From: Ehretia macrophylla
Lineage: Eukaryota > Streptophyta > Magnoliopsida > Boraginales > Ehretiaceae
Reading direction: 5' to 3'
Assembly (NCBI GenBank): GCA_037974665.1
Contig: CM075771.1
Location: 20,905,425-20,969,424 of the forward strand
DNA: 64,000 bases
The notes under the pieces are model-generated. The model was not told where the DNA came from, ran no database searches, and saw only the letters and a list, made by a program, of their open reading frames with translations. A program made the translations under genes and the position numbers. Within the stretch, counting starts at the first letter, position 1. Each line of letters opens with the position of its first letter. Positions 33,870 to 47,100 of the stretch are shown here, piece by piece.

Positions 33870-34728
33870 TCTAGGTAATGGTCTTTCCTCCTCCTAATTG
33901 CTCAAACACATCTGTTTTGTTCTTTGTATCAGTTTAATTTGGTTATTTGTAAGACACCAGTGCTTGTGTGTCGTTATGAAGACTTCGTGGTCAATTATGT
34001 TATGCTGCACCGGTCTCATCTAGGGAACGTCTATAACATTTTGAGAGGATGTTAGTAGTATAAAAGTAAAGTTGCAGATATTGCTCTCATTTCTCTATTT
34101 GAGTGGCATTATCAGTGATGCTCAAGAACTAAGTTTGGGTTCATGGTTTTGTAAGTTGTTGGATGGGTAAGGCAATGTCGTCTATCTAGAGTTGGGTGGA
34201 CTGGTTGAGTAGTAACCTGTTATAAACAGAGGTTTTGAGTTTGAATCACGATTTCGACCTCCATTGTACCAAGAAATAAAAGGCAATGTGATCCTGGTAT
34301 TAACTCATATGCTGGGGAAACCCTCACGCGTTCCTTTCATTCCTATATTTTCGTTCACCTTTGTGTTCTTGGATGAGCTATAGGAATGACATTGCCTTTT
34401 CTTTCTAGCCTGGTGATCAAACTCTATATGTTGAACGCGACGAAAATTAGTCATTTTTGTGTTGAATTGTTGCTATGAAAATTATGTTGATCATCATGTA
34501 TCTTCTTACTTCTAAATTACTAATGCGGGTTAATGTTACACCCTCAGTGGGCTGTTTTTGATATGATCTGCCTCTAAGAATTATATGTCATTACCTCTAT
34601 CCATATGCACTTATCAAATGTATATGGTGGTGTAGAAGTAAATAGTGTCGTTGGTCATGTTTCCAAGGTGGTAGCATAATTTTTCCTGTCTTTTACGTGA
34701 TTTTGATTTTAATTTTTTAAAGAGGAAA
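33870..34728. other. PHF5A 3' region and spacer
   Basis: AT-rich spacer. Around 34185-34300 a B-box-like GAGTTTGAATCACGATTTCG could be the remnant of a tRNA-derived SINE, but I cannot assign it. No gene is supported. Confidence 0.4.
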
Positions 34729-34920
34729 CTTGGCACAATGGTAAAGTTGTATCCTTTAATCTGGTGGTCACAAGTTCAAGTAATGAATTCAGAGTCTTAG
34801 GGTAACAGTAAAGTTGTAGCCGTATGATTCGAAGATCATAGATTCAAGTCATGAAATGACCTCCTGCCTTTTCGCAGGATAAGGCTGAATATAATAGATT
34901 CCAAACTACCCAAATCCTGC
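34729..34920 (+). mobile_element. Dimeric Au-like SINE
   Basis: Two tRNA-like heads follow each other: TTGGCACAATGGTAAAGTTG with GGTCACAAGTTCAAGTAATG (34729-34797), then GGTAACAGTAAAGTTGTAGC with AGATCATAGATTCAAGTCAT (34800-34856). The Au body follows only the second head (TGCCTTTTCGCAGGATAAGG, AATATAATAGATTCC). The arrangement is head-head-body on one strand. Confidence 0.65.
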
Positions 34921-37000
34921 TTGACAAAAAAAAAAAAAAAAAACTACCCAAATTCTGCACATTGTATGAGCTTGGTGTATGAAACTGCCCTTTGATTTTA
35001 ATTCAGGGTCATAGTAGCTCTTTATTCTTGGTGTGCAGAGGATATGGATGCGCAACTTTGAACTATTGATATCCGAATAAAGCCAAATATTTATCGTTAA
35101 TCACGTTGGACTTCGGACAACAAGTGACGTAAAGACCTCGTATAATCCTTGTCCGATAGTTACCGACTACGATTTCGTTAGGCCCAAGTGTTGACTAGTG
35201 GTAGGTAAAACGAGTAAAGAGAACAAGCCTTAGGTTTCAAATTTTTCCGATCATTCAACCAAATTCGTTAGACAAGCTTCCCCTCCCAAATTCGACGATA
35301 CTTGTTTACTTCTTTCTCATTAATTCGTAAAGCTACGTATATCCGTTAGTTGTTCCGAAAAAGCAACACCTTTGGGTTAAATTCTGGGCATGGCAAGAGT
35401 TTCTTACTCCTGCATCGAACTAGTTATTTATACCATGTTTGTTCATCTTGTAATTATAATTTTCTTAAATGTATACACACATTTCCAAACATTTTAGTTG
35501 GACGCCTGACTTTAACATATGATAAAATTTACACACATGGACCCTACCCCTATTGTGTAGACTCTACCCTAGTTATTGTCGGACGTTTGTAAGAGTTATA
35601 TACAAATTTGCTATCGAGGACTCGTTTGAAGTTTCTTGGACACATACCCCCCTCCCCCAACCGCCAACATATAGAGTCCTTTCTCCTTTATCTGGTAGCG
35701 TTTGTCAAGCAAGCCATGTCTCAACTTGATTGCACCCTTTTCTTTATCCTGCAGGCGCATAAGGTTTGTCTTAGGATGCTAAAGTACGAATCAATGCATG
35801 ACAAAAGAGAGGCGCCATGTTTGCTTTAACTCCCCTTGTCTATGGCCGCACATGCAAAATGTGCGTCATATTTGGTAAAGAAAGAAGCAAAAGCTACCCA
35901 TTTTGTCTTCAAGTTGGTGCAACTGTTTTGCCTATCAAGTAAGAGACAAATCATTTACGTGCTCTAGACGACAAAATCCGCGGATAGCCTCATCCTCTTC
36001 TTTCTTTTTGTGTCTCTCGGAGTTTTCAGTTCTCAGTCGGTGAGTGCTTGTGGGGGCTGTAAAATAATATATAGCGCGCACCTTCACCTGGCTATGCTCA
36101 TTATTCACCTCACATTAGCAACACATGGGAAATATCTCCCAGTCTCCTTTCTTTTTTCTGTGACTGCAAGTTAGGTCGGAAAATTCTTGTATTTACAAAT
36201 GACCATTCAACTCCTTAAATATAAAAGTAAATTCTAAAAATATATGGCTTATATATTTGTGAGAGAAGTCGAATGACCGAAGGTCACATACAAGAACTTC
36301 CCGTTAGCTAGTGGTATAGTGCAAAACATAGACTAATTCCGAATAAATTTTGTGTTTAACTAATCTAAAATATGTCTCTTCTAGACCAGGACATGCGTGT
36401 CAGAAGTTGAACCCTAGTATGAACTTGAAAAATCATGTCTCTTTATTTTACGTGTTTGCAAAGTTTAGCTAGTGATGACTTGTTTAAACATAGACTTGTT
36501 TATGATTCGGATTCAATCCAATTAAAAGATATATTCTTCAAGACTAATTTTGGATAAATTTTATGTTTAACTAATTTGAAATATGTCTATTTTTAATTGA
36601 GACATATATCTCAAAAATTAAACCTTAATATAAACTTGAAGAATTATGTCTCTTCGTGATTAGATCATATTTTTTGTCATGAAAAAAGAGAAATATCTCT
36701 GATATTGTTTGTCCCTGATCACGCGCTGCCCTCTTGGTGTTTCCTTTGTCTACTTATAGTTGAAGCAGCCAAGTGCCTGGTCTTAGACAAACATTGAAAC
36801 TGTAGCCTTACTCTTTAAGCATTCACAGAATACTTCCCTACCAAGTAAAATATGACGCCATAAAACTCATATAAATCCAATCTACACCATCACTCAACAT
36901 TAATAGCAATTCATCCTTTTCCCACCAACTCTTTCTTTATATACAAAAATTCCCTGTGTACACTTGTGTATCCACCATCAAGTCATCACAATATATCACT
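34921..37000. other. Spacer upstream of the DOG1-like gene
   Basis: A poly(A) tract (about 34926-34943) is flanked by an imperfect direct repeat AAACTACCCAAAT.CTGC (34903-34920 and 34941-34958). A two-copy repeat of about 115 bp with GACTAAT..GGATAAATTTTATG-type sequence occurs near 36331-36445 and 36541-36655. A TATA-like CTTTATATACAAA lies at about 36935-36947, 55-65 bp before the DOG1-like start codon. No gene is supported. Confidence 0.5.
36936..36945 (+). promoter_or_regulatory. TATA box of the DOG1-like gene
   Basis: TTTATATACA precedes the ATG at 37001 by about 55 bp, giving a 5' UTR of only some 25-35 nt if transcription starts about 30 bp downstream. Confidence 0.45.
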
Positions 37001-37741
37001 ATGCCTTTGAGTTCAACCAACAACAATGCCAGAGCCTTTGAGGCGTTTCTTGAAGGCTGGCTGGCTCGCCAAGAAACCTTGTTGCATGATCTCCTTTCTG
37101 TACAAGAAAGTTTTGATGATGGTTCTGATGATCATGAGGATGAGATCAGAGGCCTCATTGCTCGTGTTCTTGCCCATTATCAAGAATACTTTGAAGAAAA
37201 ATCAAGAATGGCCAACAGGAATGTATTCCTCATGTTCTCACCAACTTGGTTCACTCCATTGGAAAAGGCTTTCCTTTGGATTGCTGGGTTCAAACCCTGT
37301 TTGGCTTTGAACCTAGTCATGACCTCTGTGAGCGATTTAACAGAAGATCAAAGAGACAGGCTCGAGGAGTTGAAGTTTGAGACAAAGGGTGAAGAGAAAG
37401 TATTGGTTGAAGAATTCGCAAAGATGCAAGAAAGTGTTGCAGCACCACCATTGGAGGATCAGGCAAGGCAGGACGGAGCCCGAGGGTGGCGGCCGGTGGA
37501 TGGACAGGTCATGAGAGCGGTGGACACTGTGCTTGAGACACTGAAAACATCAATGGAGAATTTGATTACTCAGGCTGATATGTTGAGGACAAGGACAGCT
37601 GAAAAGGTGGTGGGCATTCTTAGTCCGGTTCAAAGTGTGAGGTTCTTGGCTGCTGCTGCTCAGCTTCAACTCAGAATCAGGACGCTGGGAAAACAAAAAG
37701 AGGCTGAAAGGATTCACAATGCACTATCAAATGGATGGTAG
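37001..37741 (+). CDS. DOG1-domain protein (DOG1-like)
   Basis: A single-exon 246-aa protein. Reading can be extended 45 bp upstream only through a GTG start, so the ATG at 37001 (MPLSSTNNNARAFEAF) was chosen. The DOG1 domain runs from about residue 10 to the end: FEAFLEGWLARQETLLHDLL, the acidic stretch DDHEDEIRGLIARVLAHYQEY, then SPTWFTPLEKAFLWIAGFKP and a C-terminal helical part with LSPVQSVRFLAAAAQLQLRI. DOG1 controls seed dormancy through heme binding and PP2C phosphatases, and the domain also occurs in TGA bZIP factors; this protein has no bZIP. Its own role is unknown; by length it groups with the DOG1-like (DOGL) proteins. Confidence 0.9.
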   Translation: MPLSSTNNNARAFEAFLEGWLARQETLLHDLLSVQESFDDGSDDHEDEIRGLIARVLAHYQEYFEEKSRMANRNVFLMFSPTWFTPLEKAFLWIAGFKPCLALNLVMTSVSDLTEDQRDRLEELKFETKGEEKVLVEEFAKMQESVAAPPLEDQARQDGARGWRPVDGQVMRAVDTVLETLKTSMENLITQADMLRTRTAEKVVGILSPVQSVRFLAAAAQLQLRIRTLGKQKEAERIHNALSNGW

Positions 37742-39342
37742 ATCTTCATTGTAGGAGGATTTGGGTATGTTAAAAACTTTAAAAATATAATTAGTAGTAA
37801 ATAAAACAACCCTTTAAAATGGTTGTGTTGTAACCTATATAGTATGGATAGCTTGGCTCTAGATATCTAATAGCCCAATTAGCATCTCTCCAATCTGGTG
37901 TCTCTCCATTTTGTAAAAAGTTTTTCAGAGGAGATGTCTCTTCCACCACATTTGGGAAATATGAATACATGTTGGATAACTAAATAAATTCCTATTGTAC
38001 TATCTAATAAGCAATTTTATGTTTAAAATGTTTAAGGTTGATGGGTCATTCTCCAAAACATCTGCTTTTGTCTAGTTTATCAATTTATATCACTATTTCA
38101 GTAACATTTCAATATGACGGACGTTTTGAAAAAAATTTCATGAAAGAGAGATTTAATCGTGCCTTCCTACAGTTTTAAGTAAGCTAAGATGTATGAGTAA
38201 TTAATGTGCTATCATGGTCCGTGTGTATATTTATATGCTCATGATATAGTGATAGTTAAGGGCGTCTAGAAATTCACAGCATTTTTATAAAAAAAATGTT
38301 TGATTTCCTAACTTTTACACACTTGTAGCCTCGTTATCATCGGCAAAAGATGATATAGGAGAGAGAGAGAGATAGAGAGGAGAAAAGATGTAGCAAGAAG
38401 GGAAAACAATGGTAGAGATCAACCAGGAGGCACATGGGTCTGAACATGTTTCCTGGAAAATAAGACAAAAGCACTAGATAACTAGATTTTAATACATTTC
38501 ATAAGATTTTATAGCCAATTGACAAATCGTATCTCCTCACAGTAGAGGGTTGGTGCAAGACATGCAGCAATGGAGATTAGAATTTTCCTTTTCTTCTTCT
38601 TCTTCTTCATTTTTTCCCTTTCTTTTTGCAATCTTATTTACCTTAGGATCCAACACTTCGCACAACCAAACAGTACAGTTTGACAAGCATCATGGATCCA
38701 ACAATCACCTTCCTATCAAAACCTTGGAGGTGTTACGACCGATTCTACAATTTCAACAATAAACAAGAGTTCAATTTCAATATGCCTTCAAAAAAGTCGA
38801 AAATTGCATTTTTTGCTAATAACATATTCACTCTTTTGCTAGTTGAGTCAATAGCGAAGTCATATTCAAATGAGGGTGAAAAAAATCATTATATTTAATT
38901 TCTTTACTATACAAGTGCATTTTTTGGCATTTCTCATTACATGAGTACAGATCATGACTTTATATAAATACATACCCGAATCATAAGGTTCTGAGTGTGC
39001 ATAACTTATCATAAACACGCTAATAAAGATTCTCCTATTTGTTGTTTCTATATATGTAATTGTATATTTGCTTCTTTTTCTTTCTGACACGTAACGTACA
39101 AGATAGGTTTCTTAGTGAAAGATATTAATTGATGGTACGTAGCAACGATGCCAATGCTGGACTCCTCTCTTGTTAGCATGTGGTTTTGAATACTAAGGCC
39201 AGCAACGTACTGCAATTATATCTGCTAGCATTATCATCATCATGAGCACGACATGAAATGTTAAACATATTCGAGTACAGGCCCACTAGCTCTGTGTTTG
39301 ATGCATGGCTGAGTTTGCACAACAAAGAGGACGATGATGGTA
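37742..39342. other. Spacer downstream of the DOG1-like gene
   Basis: No gene recognised. A GA-rich patch lies at about 38360-38400 and a TTC-rich patch at 38590-38612. Some short foldback potential exists near 39160-39215 but does not resemble any microRNA I know. Confidence 0.4.
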
Positions 39343-39665
39343 CAGTGTATATGGCGTTATGCTAGATTATAATATCCAACCAAAATGACAAAATGCATAA
39401 TTTTCTTCTTTATTTTTTCAATTTGTTGATTTTAGTATAACCACAATCTTGTAAATTCTATCTACTAATCATTGGAAATGAAAACAGAAAAAGGGGCAGA
39501 TTATAATCAGTGTATATGGCGTTATGCTAGATTATAATATCCAACCAAAATGACAAAATGCATAATTTTCTTCTTTATTTTTTCAATTTGTTGATTTTAG
39601 TATAACCACAATCTTGTAAATTCTATCTACTAATCATTGGAAATGAAAACAGAAAAAGGGGCAGA
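39343..39665. repeat. Apparently perfect 158-bp tandem duplication beside tRNA-Ala
   Basis: 39343-39500 and 39508-39665 look identical over 158 bp by direct reading, separated by TTATAAT. Both begin CAGTGTATATGGCG and end GAAAAAGGGGCAGA. The second copy ends seven bases from the 3' end of the tRNA gene and supplies its T-run terminator. Confidence 0.9.
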
Positions 39666-39672
39666 GAGCAAA

Positions 39673-39745
39673 TGGAGATGCGGGGTATCGATCCCCGTAC
39701 CTCTCGCATGCTAAGCGAGCGCTCTACCATCTGAGCTACATCCCC
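39673..39745 (-). tRNA. trnA-AGC: tRNA-Ala (AGC)
   Basis: The minus strand folds as a full cloverleaf of 73 nt: acceptor GGGGATG with CATCTCC and discriminator A, D-arm GCTCAGATGGTAGAGC (A box), anticodon arm CTCGC-TTAGCAT-GCGAG with anticodon AGC, and T-arm CGGGG-ATCGATA-CCCCG (B box). There is no intron. A run of five T follows about 14 nt downstream as a pol III terminator. The sequence looks like the usual plant tRNA-Ala, so the gene is probably active. Confidence 0.97.
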
Positions 39746-41143
39746 TTGCTGGCTATTATTCTAAACAATTCTATGTTATCAAATAGAAACTCACTTGTAT
39801 AATTATGGCTCCTTAGACTATCTTCAATAGGGTCTTCAAAATACAAATTTTTTCAAATTTGAATATTTTTAGAGATCCCAGTCTCTAAAAAGTATTATTA
39901 ATGATTTAAATATACATGAAATTCATTACTTTTGTCAACTTTTAAGTTAAAATAGAGATTTAGTCTCTATTTTTGGTTTTAAAATGCTTTTTAGAGACTA
40001 AAATATCTAAAAATATTCAAATTTAAAAAATTTTATATTTTAAAAATTCCATTAAAAATACCTTTAATGCGTAAAATTCATTTACTACGAAACATGTTTA
40101 CATTTGCTGAAACAAGTCTATGGCTTGCTGAAACATTTTGATTGACGTGAGACAACTTAAACATCATTTTATCATTATATTTTGCTTTGAAGGCATGCAT
40201 TACATAAGACTTGCTTTCTCCTACTTCACTAGAGTGATCGTGACATTTTGATAGAAGTATGAAAATAGTAACTATCATAACTTCTGAGATTAATTATATT
40301 TTTGAGAAAGTTTTCTTTTCATAATTTGAATTTTCTTTTACTTCCATGAAACAATGCTTCATGTCGAATATAATAATTCATTACTCCCTAGCATCCCTCT
40401 TTTTCCCTTTTGTTTCACGAGACATTGTTGCGGATATTGTTTTATCATTCTTCTCATGTGAATAACTCTATCGTTTTTTTGAACAAAAAAAAAAACACTC
40501 TATCATTTTGAATTTGAAATAGTTATTTTGTTTTATGTAAACAATTATCATTAATGCGATATTTCTTTAGTTATGTGTATCAGAATACTTTTTGCAATTA
40601 TAATAAAAAAATACAATTGAGGTAGCACACAATATAAGAATAGTAGATCAAACGATTGAAAATGAGTCGGATGAAATAATTTAATTAGAATTTAATATGT
40701 ATAAAATTAATAAAAAAGAGATCTCAGAAACAAAATTTGAGTTTGTTTGATTTAGGCTGGTTTGTAAAACAAAAATATAATTAAGTATCACTTATTTATT
40801 CATGAGTACAATAGTCATAACATTATAAAATAAAATAAAAATAAAATAAAAATAAAAAAGTTACATCGAGAACAACAACATAGGACAATTTGGATAATTT
40901 TAAAAATAATTTGGATGTTTGGAATTTACGCATAAAAATGGTGGGGCCGGTTGACCCAATCAACTACTCTGTAACCAGAACGTTTCATCTTTCACCTGCG
41001 ACACTTTCAAACACATCTAGCATTTGAATATTACTTTTTGACAACAAAACACAAAGCAAAATACTATATACTAATACTATACGAAGCTAAGCAAAGAACA
41101 ATACGAAAAGCAACGTTGAGAAGAAGCTCTCATTAACATCGCC
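39746..41143. other. Spacer upstream of the tomosyn gene
   Basis: AT-rich with simple AAAAT repeats near 40825-40858. It includes the promoter and 5' UTR of the tomosyn gene. No gene is supported. Confidence 0.5.
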
Positions 41144-44100
41144 ATGTTTGCGAAGCGCCTATTGCAGAAGGCCATCCATCATCATCATCAGCAGGTAATT
41201 TCGCGATCACTCGTTGGCTTCATCATCAGTTTCACTCTCTTGAATCTATTGACTAATTCTCTGATTACAATTTAGCTTCATTTTTAGGAATTAACTCTTG
41301 TTAATACTATTATATATATATATATATATAAACATTTACATCTCATGTGTGTGTGTGTGTGTGTGCGCAAATTCATGTTATCGATTCTGATTGTAGCTGT
41401 CAGGAGAATATAATTTGAAAGAATGCTATTTTTTGTTTTTTTTTTTTTGTTTTTAATTTAGCAGAATTTAAGTGGTGGTGTGACGTCAGCGGACGTGGAT
41501 GTCCGGACCATCTTACATTATGGAGTCCCCTCCACAGCGTCAATTCTTGCTTTTGATCCGATTCAACGTCTATTGGCGATTGGCACATTGTAAGTATAAA
41601 GTATGGATGATAAATCTCGGCAATGTGAAAGATAATTTACAAAGTTTAGCTATTCATTTGTGATATACTATGTTTGATTGATGGTTACCTTTACTCGTGA
41701 AGATGGCACTATGAATAATGTTATGATGTCGAAGTATTGTGTTATATATACAAAAAATTTTGTGAATTGAAATGAGTACAAGATTGAAAGTCAGTATATT
41801 ATCTGAATTCTGAGACTAACAAGCAATTGTACTGTACATCTATACATCTTTATCCTTTTAAGACTCACTTGCTCTACTTCCTTGATGCAAATTCCATGCA
41901 GGGATGGTAGAATAAAAGTGGTGGGCGGCGATAACATTGAAGGGCTTCTCGTTTCCCCAAAGCAGCTGCCTTATAAATATTTGGAGGTCTGTCTTTGATT
42001 TACACACTGACTTCCGATTGTGCAGATATGGAAACAACAGATAATTGCTTGGTGCCACTCATCCATCTTTGACCGATATCAAATCAATTTCTTTAAATGA
42101 AAGTGGTTCTTAATTAGTTTTATTTTTTACACATTTTTTGCCTCTTTTTTCTTTTAATATTTTCCCCTTTTATCTGCAGTTTCTTCAGAATCAAGGCTTT
42201 TTGATCAGCATTACAAATGAGAACGAAATACAGGTAGAATTTGTTTATGAAAATTTTTATTACTGTTCACAAACTGACATCCAAGCATCAATTTTTATCA
42301 AGATGGAAACTGAATTACGACTTCCATATTATACATCCTTCTTGTTTTACTTTCTATCGATTAACAAGTTCATGCTGCTCTTATCCTCTCAAGATTTAAT
42401 GTTCTGCTTTCATTTTCAGCTCATAAAAGTTTGTTTCTATTGATTTAAAGAGTCTTTGCAGCTTGTACGAAATAAATCATCATAGCTATAGACTATAGAG
42501 ACTCAACTAGTAATAATGTATGCATCACACTTTCCTGGCATTAACACTCTTTGGACACCATATAAGATTGAAGATCCACTCTCCTTTGACCATGTTCACA
42601 CGGGAAGTCTCATCACCTATATCATGAGTAGGACGCTTGGCTGCTTAGCGACTGGGGAAGTTTAAATCATAATTTTACCATATATGAAAAACAACATTGT
42701 TAATTAGTCTTAGCGTTACAATTGAAAGAGCATTGCAACACAAGTGAAATCCTAAAAATCCTTGTTCGTGTTTCTTGATATTCCTCATTGCATGAGAAGT
42801 CTGGAGAGGTAGCAGTCTTGCTACATCTTAACACAACTAATATCTCAGCAAAAGTTGTCCTCTGAGAAAGACATGTTATATATTTAGAAACAATAAGAGC
42901 CTGAATCTATGATCTTTCATGCCTTTGCAGGTTTGGAATCTGCAAAGCAGGTGTATAAGTTCTACCTTACAGTGGGAATCCAATATAACAGCTTTCTCTA
43001 TACTCATTGGCTCCCATTTCATGTATGAAACTGATGAGAAACACGGGATTCTTGAGTTTAACATGAGCACATTTTTGGAGGCTGTGATTTACATAACCAT
43101 TTTTGCTTATTCTTCTAGGTATGTTGGAGATGAATATGGAATAATCTCTGTTTTAAAGTATGATGCTGATAATGGGGAGCTTTTGCAATTTCCATATAAT
43201 ATATGTTCACGTTCTCTTCAAGGTGATAATTGTTTATGCTTACTGAGTTGCACCTGTAATATGTTAGAGTTCTACACATTTAGTTTTCTGTCTTTCCGTC
43301 AGATGTATTTTAATCTAATTCCTCTGCTATATGCTATTCCACAGAAGCAGCTGGTCTTTTGTTTCTTAGTCGTCAACTCATAGTTGGAGTTCTTCCACAG
43401 CCTTGTTCTTCTGGGAGTAGGCAAGATATAAGCAGTACTTAAAGCTTCTCTAGCCTTTTTCTTTAACATACAAAAGTAATACATTTGATAATTTCTTTAA
43501 TTCTGTCTGCATATTACTCATCTTCTTAAAATTATCTTGTTATAGGTTTTAGTGACTCAGGGATCTTCCTAGAGTCACTATTAAGCGGAAAATGGCATAC
43601 TAAATGCATGTGCAAGCATAAACTTGTTGAATTGAATAACTTATGTCCTCTTTCAAATTAGAAATTTACAAATTTATTGATCACTGAGAAGGAACAAGAC
43701 TCAGTCGAATATGAGAAGTTTTACTACACAGAATTACGTAGGAAGAAAAGAAAAAGCCAATAATACTATGCAATGGATCAATTAGATCAACTATAAGCCT
43801 CTATATTGTAAAATAAGAATACTATATAGTGAACTAAGATGTTCTTTATTCCCTGCACTGCAGAGTGGTGATTGCATATGAGAGTGGACTTATTATATTA
43901 TGGGACATTGTTGAGGCCCGGATTATTACTATCTGGGGTGATTGCATTCTCCAGTTGAAGGATGAAGTTGATCCTCCACGTGAAAGAGAGGCCAGCCTTG
44001 AAGACGATAAACATCAGCATCTAGAAGAGAAAGAGATAAGTGCTCTTTGCTGGGCGTCCTCTGATGGGACCATTCTTGCTGTTGGATATGTAGATGGGGA

Positions 44101-47100
44101 CATTTTATTTTGGAGAACATCAATAGTTGCCTCTAAAAAAAGCCAACAAGCTGAATTATCATGTGATGTTGTTAAGCTACAGTTGTCATCTTCTGAAAAA
44201 AGACTTCCTATTATTGCCTTACAATGGTGGGAAAATGAAAAATCCCGTCATGATGGTGATGGTCAAATTCTTATCTATGGTGGCGATGAGATAGGAGGTG
44301 ATGAATTTGTCACAGTGAGTTCGTGCATACCTTTTCTATTAATTATATCTTATCAATTTTGTCCCCTTTTGGGTCTACATATTATATCTACAAAATGTGT
44401 AATATTATGCTCCTTTCTTTCTGTTTAATTCATTACAGTCTTCTTCTCCATTGATGCATTGATATACGAAAATCCAATATCCTGAGGTAGAAGACGATCT
44501 GCTTGTTTACTATCAAAGCAACATTAGACGTTTAGATACTAATATTATTTTCTCCAGTAATTCAGTATTTATATGTGGTTCTTTATTTACCATTATATAT
44601 ATGCTCAAAGTTTTATCCTTTTAGATTCTTTTATGAAGTAAACCTATTAGTCATTATCTTAGGGCAAGATACTGAGCCCTTTGGTTGAGTTAGCTCTGCT
44701 TCCCACTGCAAATGAGTATTAAGAAAAAAAGAAATAGATCAAATGGCAAGAGGTCTAGCCTTTTAGTTGAGTGACATCGTTTTTGTACTAGTCTTACTTA
44801 TTCGGCAAACAGGTGCTTCAATTTGAAAGAAGTGCATTAGCCTCGTTGAGCAGGATGGTTTTGTTGTATATTTTGTAGGTTCTGCGCCTTGAATGGGCAT
44901 CTGGAATGGAGAATTTAAAATGTCTTGGCCGTGTGGACCTCAAACTTAGTGGATCTTTTGCAGATGCTATCTTATTACCCACTGCTGGGACAATGGGAAG
45001 ATATGAAAATGCTGCTCTATTTGTATTGACCAATCCTGGGAAGTTGCAAGTTTTTGATTGTGCTAGCCTTTCTTCTTCGGTGCTTCTGAAGGAGAAGAAT
45101 TTTCCTGTATCTTCTCTAGACTTTCCTGCAGTAATACCAACTATTGATCCTTGCATGACTGTGTCAAAGCTCTTTAGTCTGCCTACAGCTGGAAACTTGT
45201 CACAAGCTTTGGCAAAGGTAATGTAGATTGTCAACACATATGGACGCCAACTATTTCTTACTTTCTCCTTTCATTATATTTGCAGTCCCTTTATCCTTGA
45301 ATCACTTACATATACTTGTGTATTTTCTCAGGTAGCTGCACTAAAGAAATTTAATACTACATCAAACTTGCCCAATGGTGCAAAGAATTGGTTTCTAACT
45401 GGGGGTGTACTAAATCATTTGCTTATTAGCAAGGATAAGAGGATTGAGAGGGTGTATGTAGCAGGTTATCAGAATGGATCTGTACGGATATGGAATGCCA
45501 CTTATCCAGTCCTGTCACTCCTTTGTGTTATAGACAGTGAGGTAAGAATTTTATTTGGGAGATAAACTACAAGCACTTGGAAGATTTATATATGAAAAGA
45601 CTTCACTCTTGATCTGAACAGGTTGTAGTCATCTAATGATAACTCTTCTCTTATAAAATGCAGATCAAAGGCATAAATTTGGCTGGTTCAAGTTCTCCAG
45701 TGTCAAAAGTGGACATCTGCTTTCAGACTCTAACATTAGCTATTGGCAATGAAAGTGGTCTGGTCAGAAATGCTTAATCAGTTGATATACTATAGGCTAT
45801 ATATATTTTTGTACAACATTGATATTTTGTAGTTTTGAACTCATATAGGTATACCTCCATAGCCTCAATAGCCGTGATGAGACAAGCTTCCATTTTGTTA
45901 CAGAAAATAAAAGTGAAGGTAATCATAAAAGTACTTCTTATCTGTTACTGCTTCTTTCTTGTAAAGTAAACTTGAAATGAGTTTATAAGATAACATGGGT
46001 CATAAGCTTCTCTTCTGCATCTTAATACGATTCTTTGGCCACGTTTCAAGACTGTAGTCATGAGTTTAAGTTCTGGGATGGAAAAGAAGGAAATTCTGTT
46101 TGATGTAGATTTTGAGAGTATACTCCATCAGACTCTCAATTATTTGCATTGTTCCAGCAAATGTGCCTGCCGGAAATTTGAACTCACAATTTTCCATAAA
46201 TTTTTCAATCATTGCTGGCATATATACTTATTATATAACAGTTATACAACTAAATGGTCTGGAAGGTTAGAGTAGTGTCATATATTTCAAAAAGTTGGAA
46301 GGGGAGTAGTTTGTGTTCATTTCATTGATATACATTTTGACCACAACTCATGCTACGTGATAACGCTGCATGAAGCATATCTCCAAATGAGTGTCAGTGA
46401 TGGATTTATGAATTATGAAATTTTAATAATGGCATTCTTTCCTCCCATAGCTATCTGAAAACGTTCTGGTAAATAATTATAGTTTCGATGTTTTGGAACA
46501 GCCTCAACGCTTCTCTCTATATTGGATTTAACTTTATGCAACATGATTCACAGTTCACAGTTTCCCCCAAGTTGAGGGGCCTAATTGTAGAGCGGTATTT
46601 GGCCTCCTTGATTCCCGGATTCAAGCACTGGAATTTTCAAAAACTGGAGCCAAACTTGTTGTCGGATATGAATGTGCACGCGTGAGTTGAATGTTTTCTT
46701 TCTTTCTCTCCCTTAAATTCCTACTTGTTTCATTTGAGTTCTATAATTGGATATTATGTTTGTTCCGTGCCTCGAAGAACAATTAATTCAGGGTTATCAT
46801 GCCTCCTTTTTCAGATTGCGGTACTTGATACAAAATCACTTTCGACCCTGTTCTTAACAGACAATATTTCCAGCTCTACTTCTCTACTGGTGTCAGTGGT
46901 TTGGAAAGATTATTTGCAGAGTCAGGTCAAAAAGCTGAACCATGCAGGATCAAAACTTCCAGATGACCATGTGGAGGAATATATATTAATCTTAACAGAT
47001 GATTCAAGGCTATATGTTGTCAATGGCAGTGCTGGCAACATGATTAGTTCGCGGCCAATGCACTTAAAGAAACAGTCAACTGCCATTTCAATGCACGTTA

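Noticed and set aside
38336-38410. microRNA156-like GA-rich hairpin
   Set aside because: The sequence is simple GAGAGA repeat; no mature miRNA sequence I know and no paired arm.
42138-42443. Open frames within tomosyn introns
   Set aside because: They read through canonical donor sites and have no homology; the spliced frame is complete without them.
46030-46260. SINE-like B box in tomosyn intron 12
   Set aside because: GAGTTTAAGTTCTGG resembles a B box but there is no A box or tail, so I did not annotate it.
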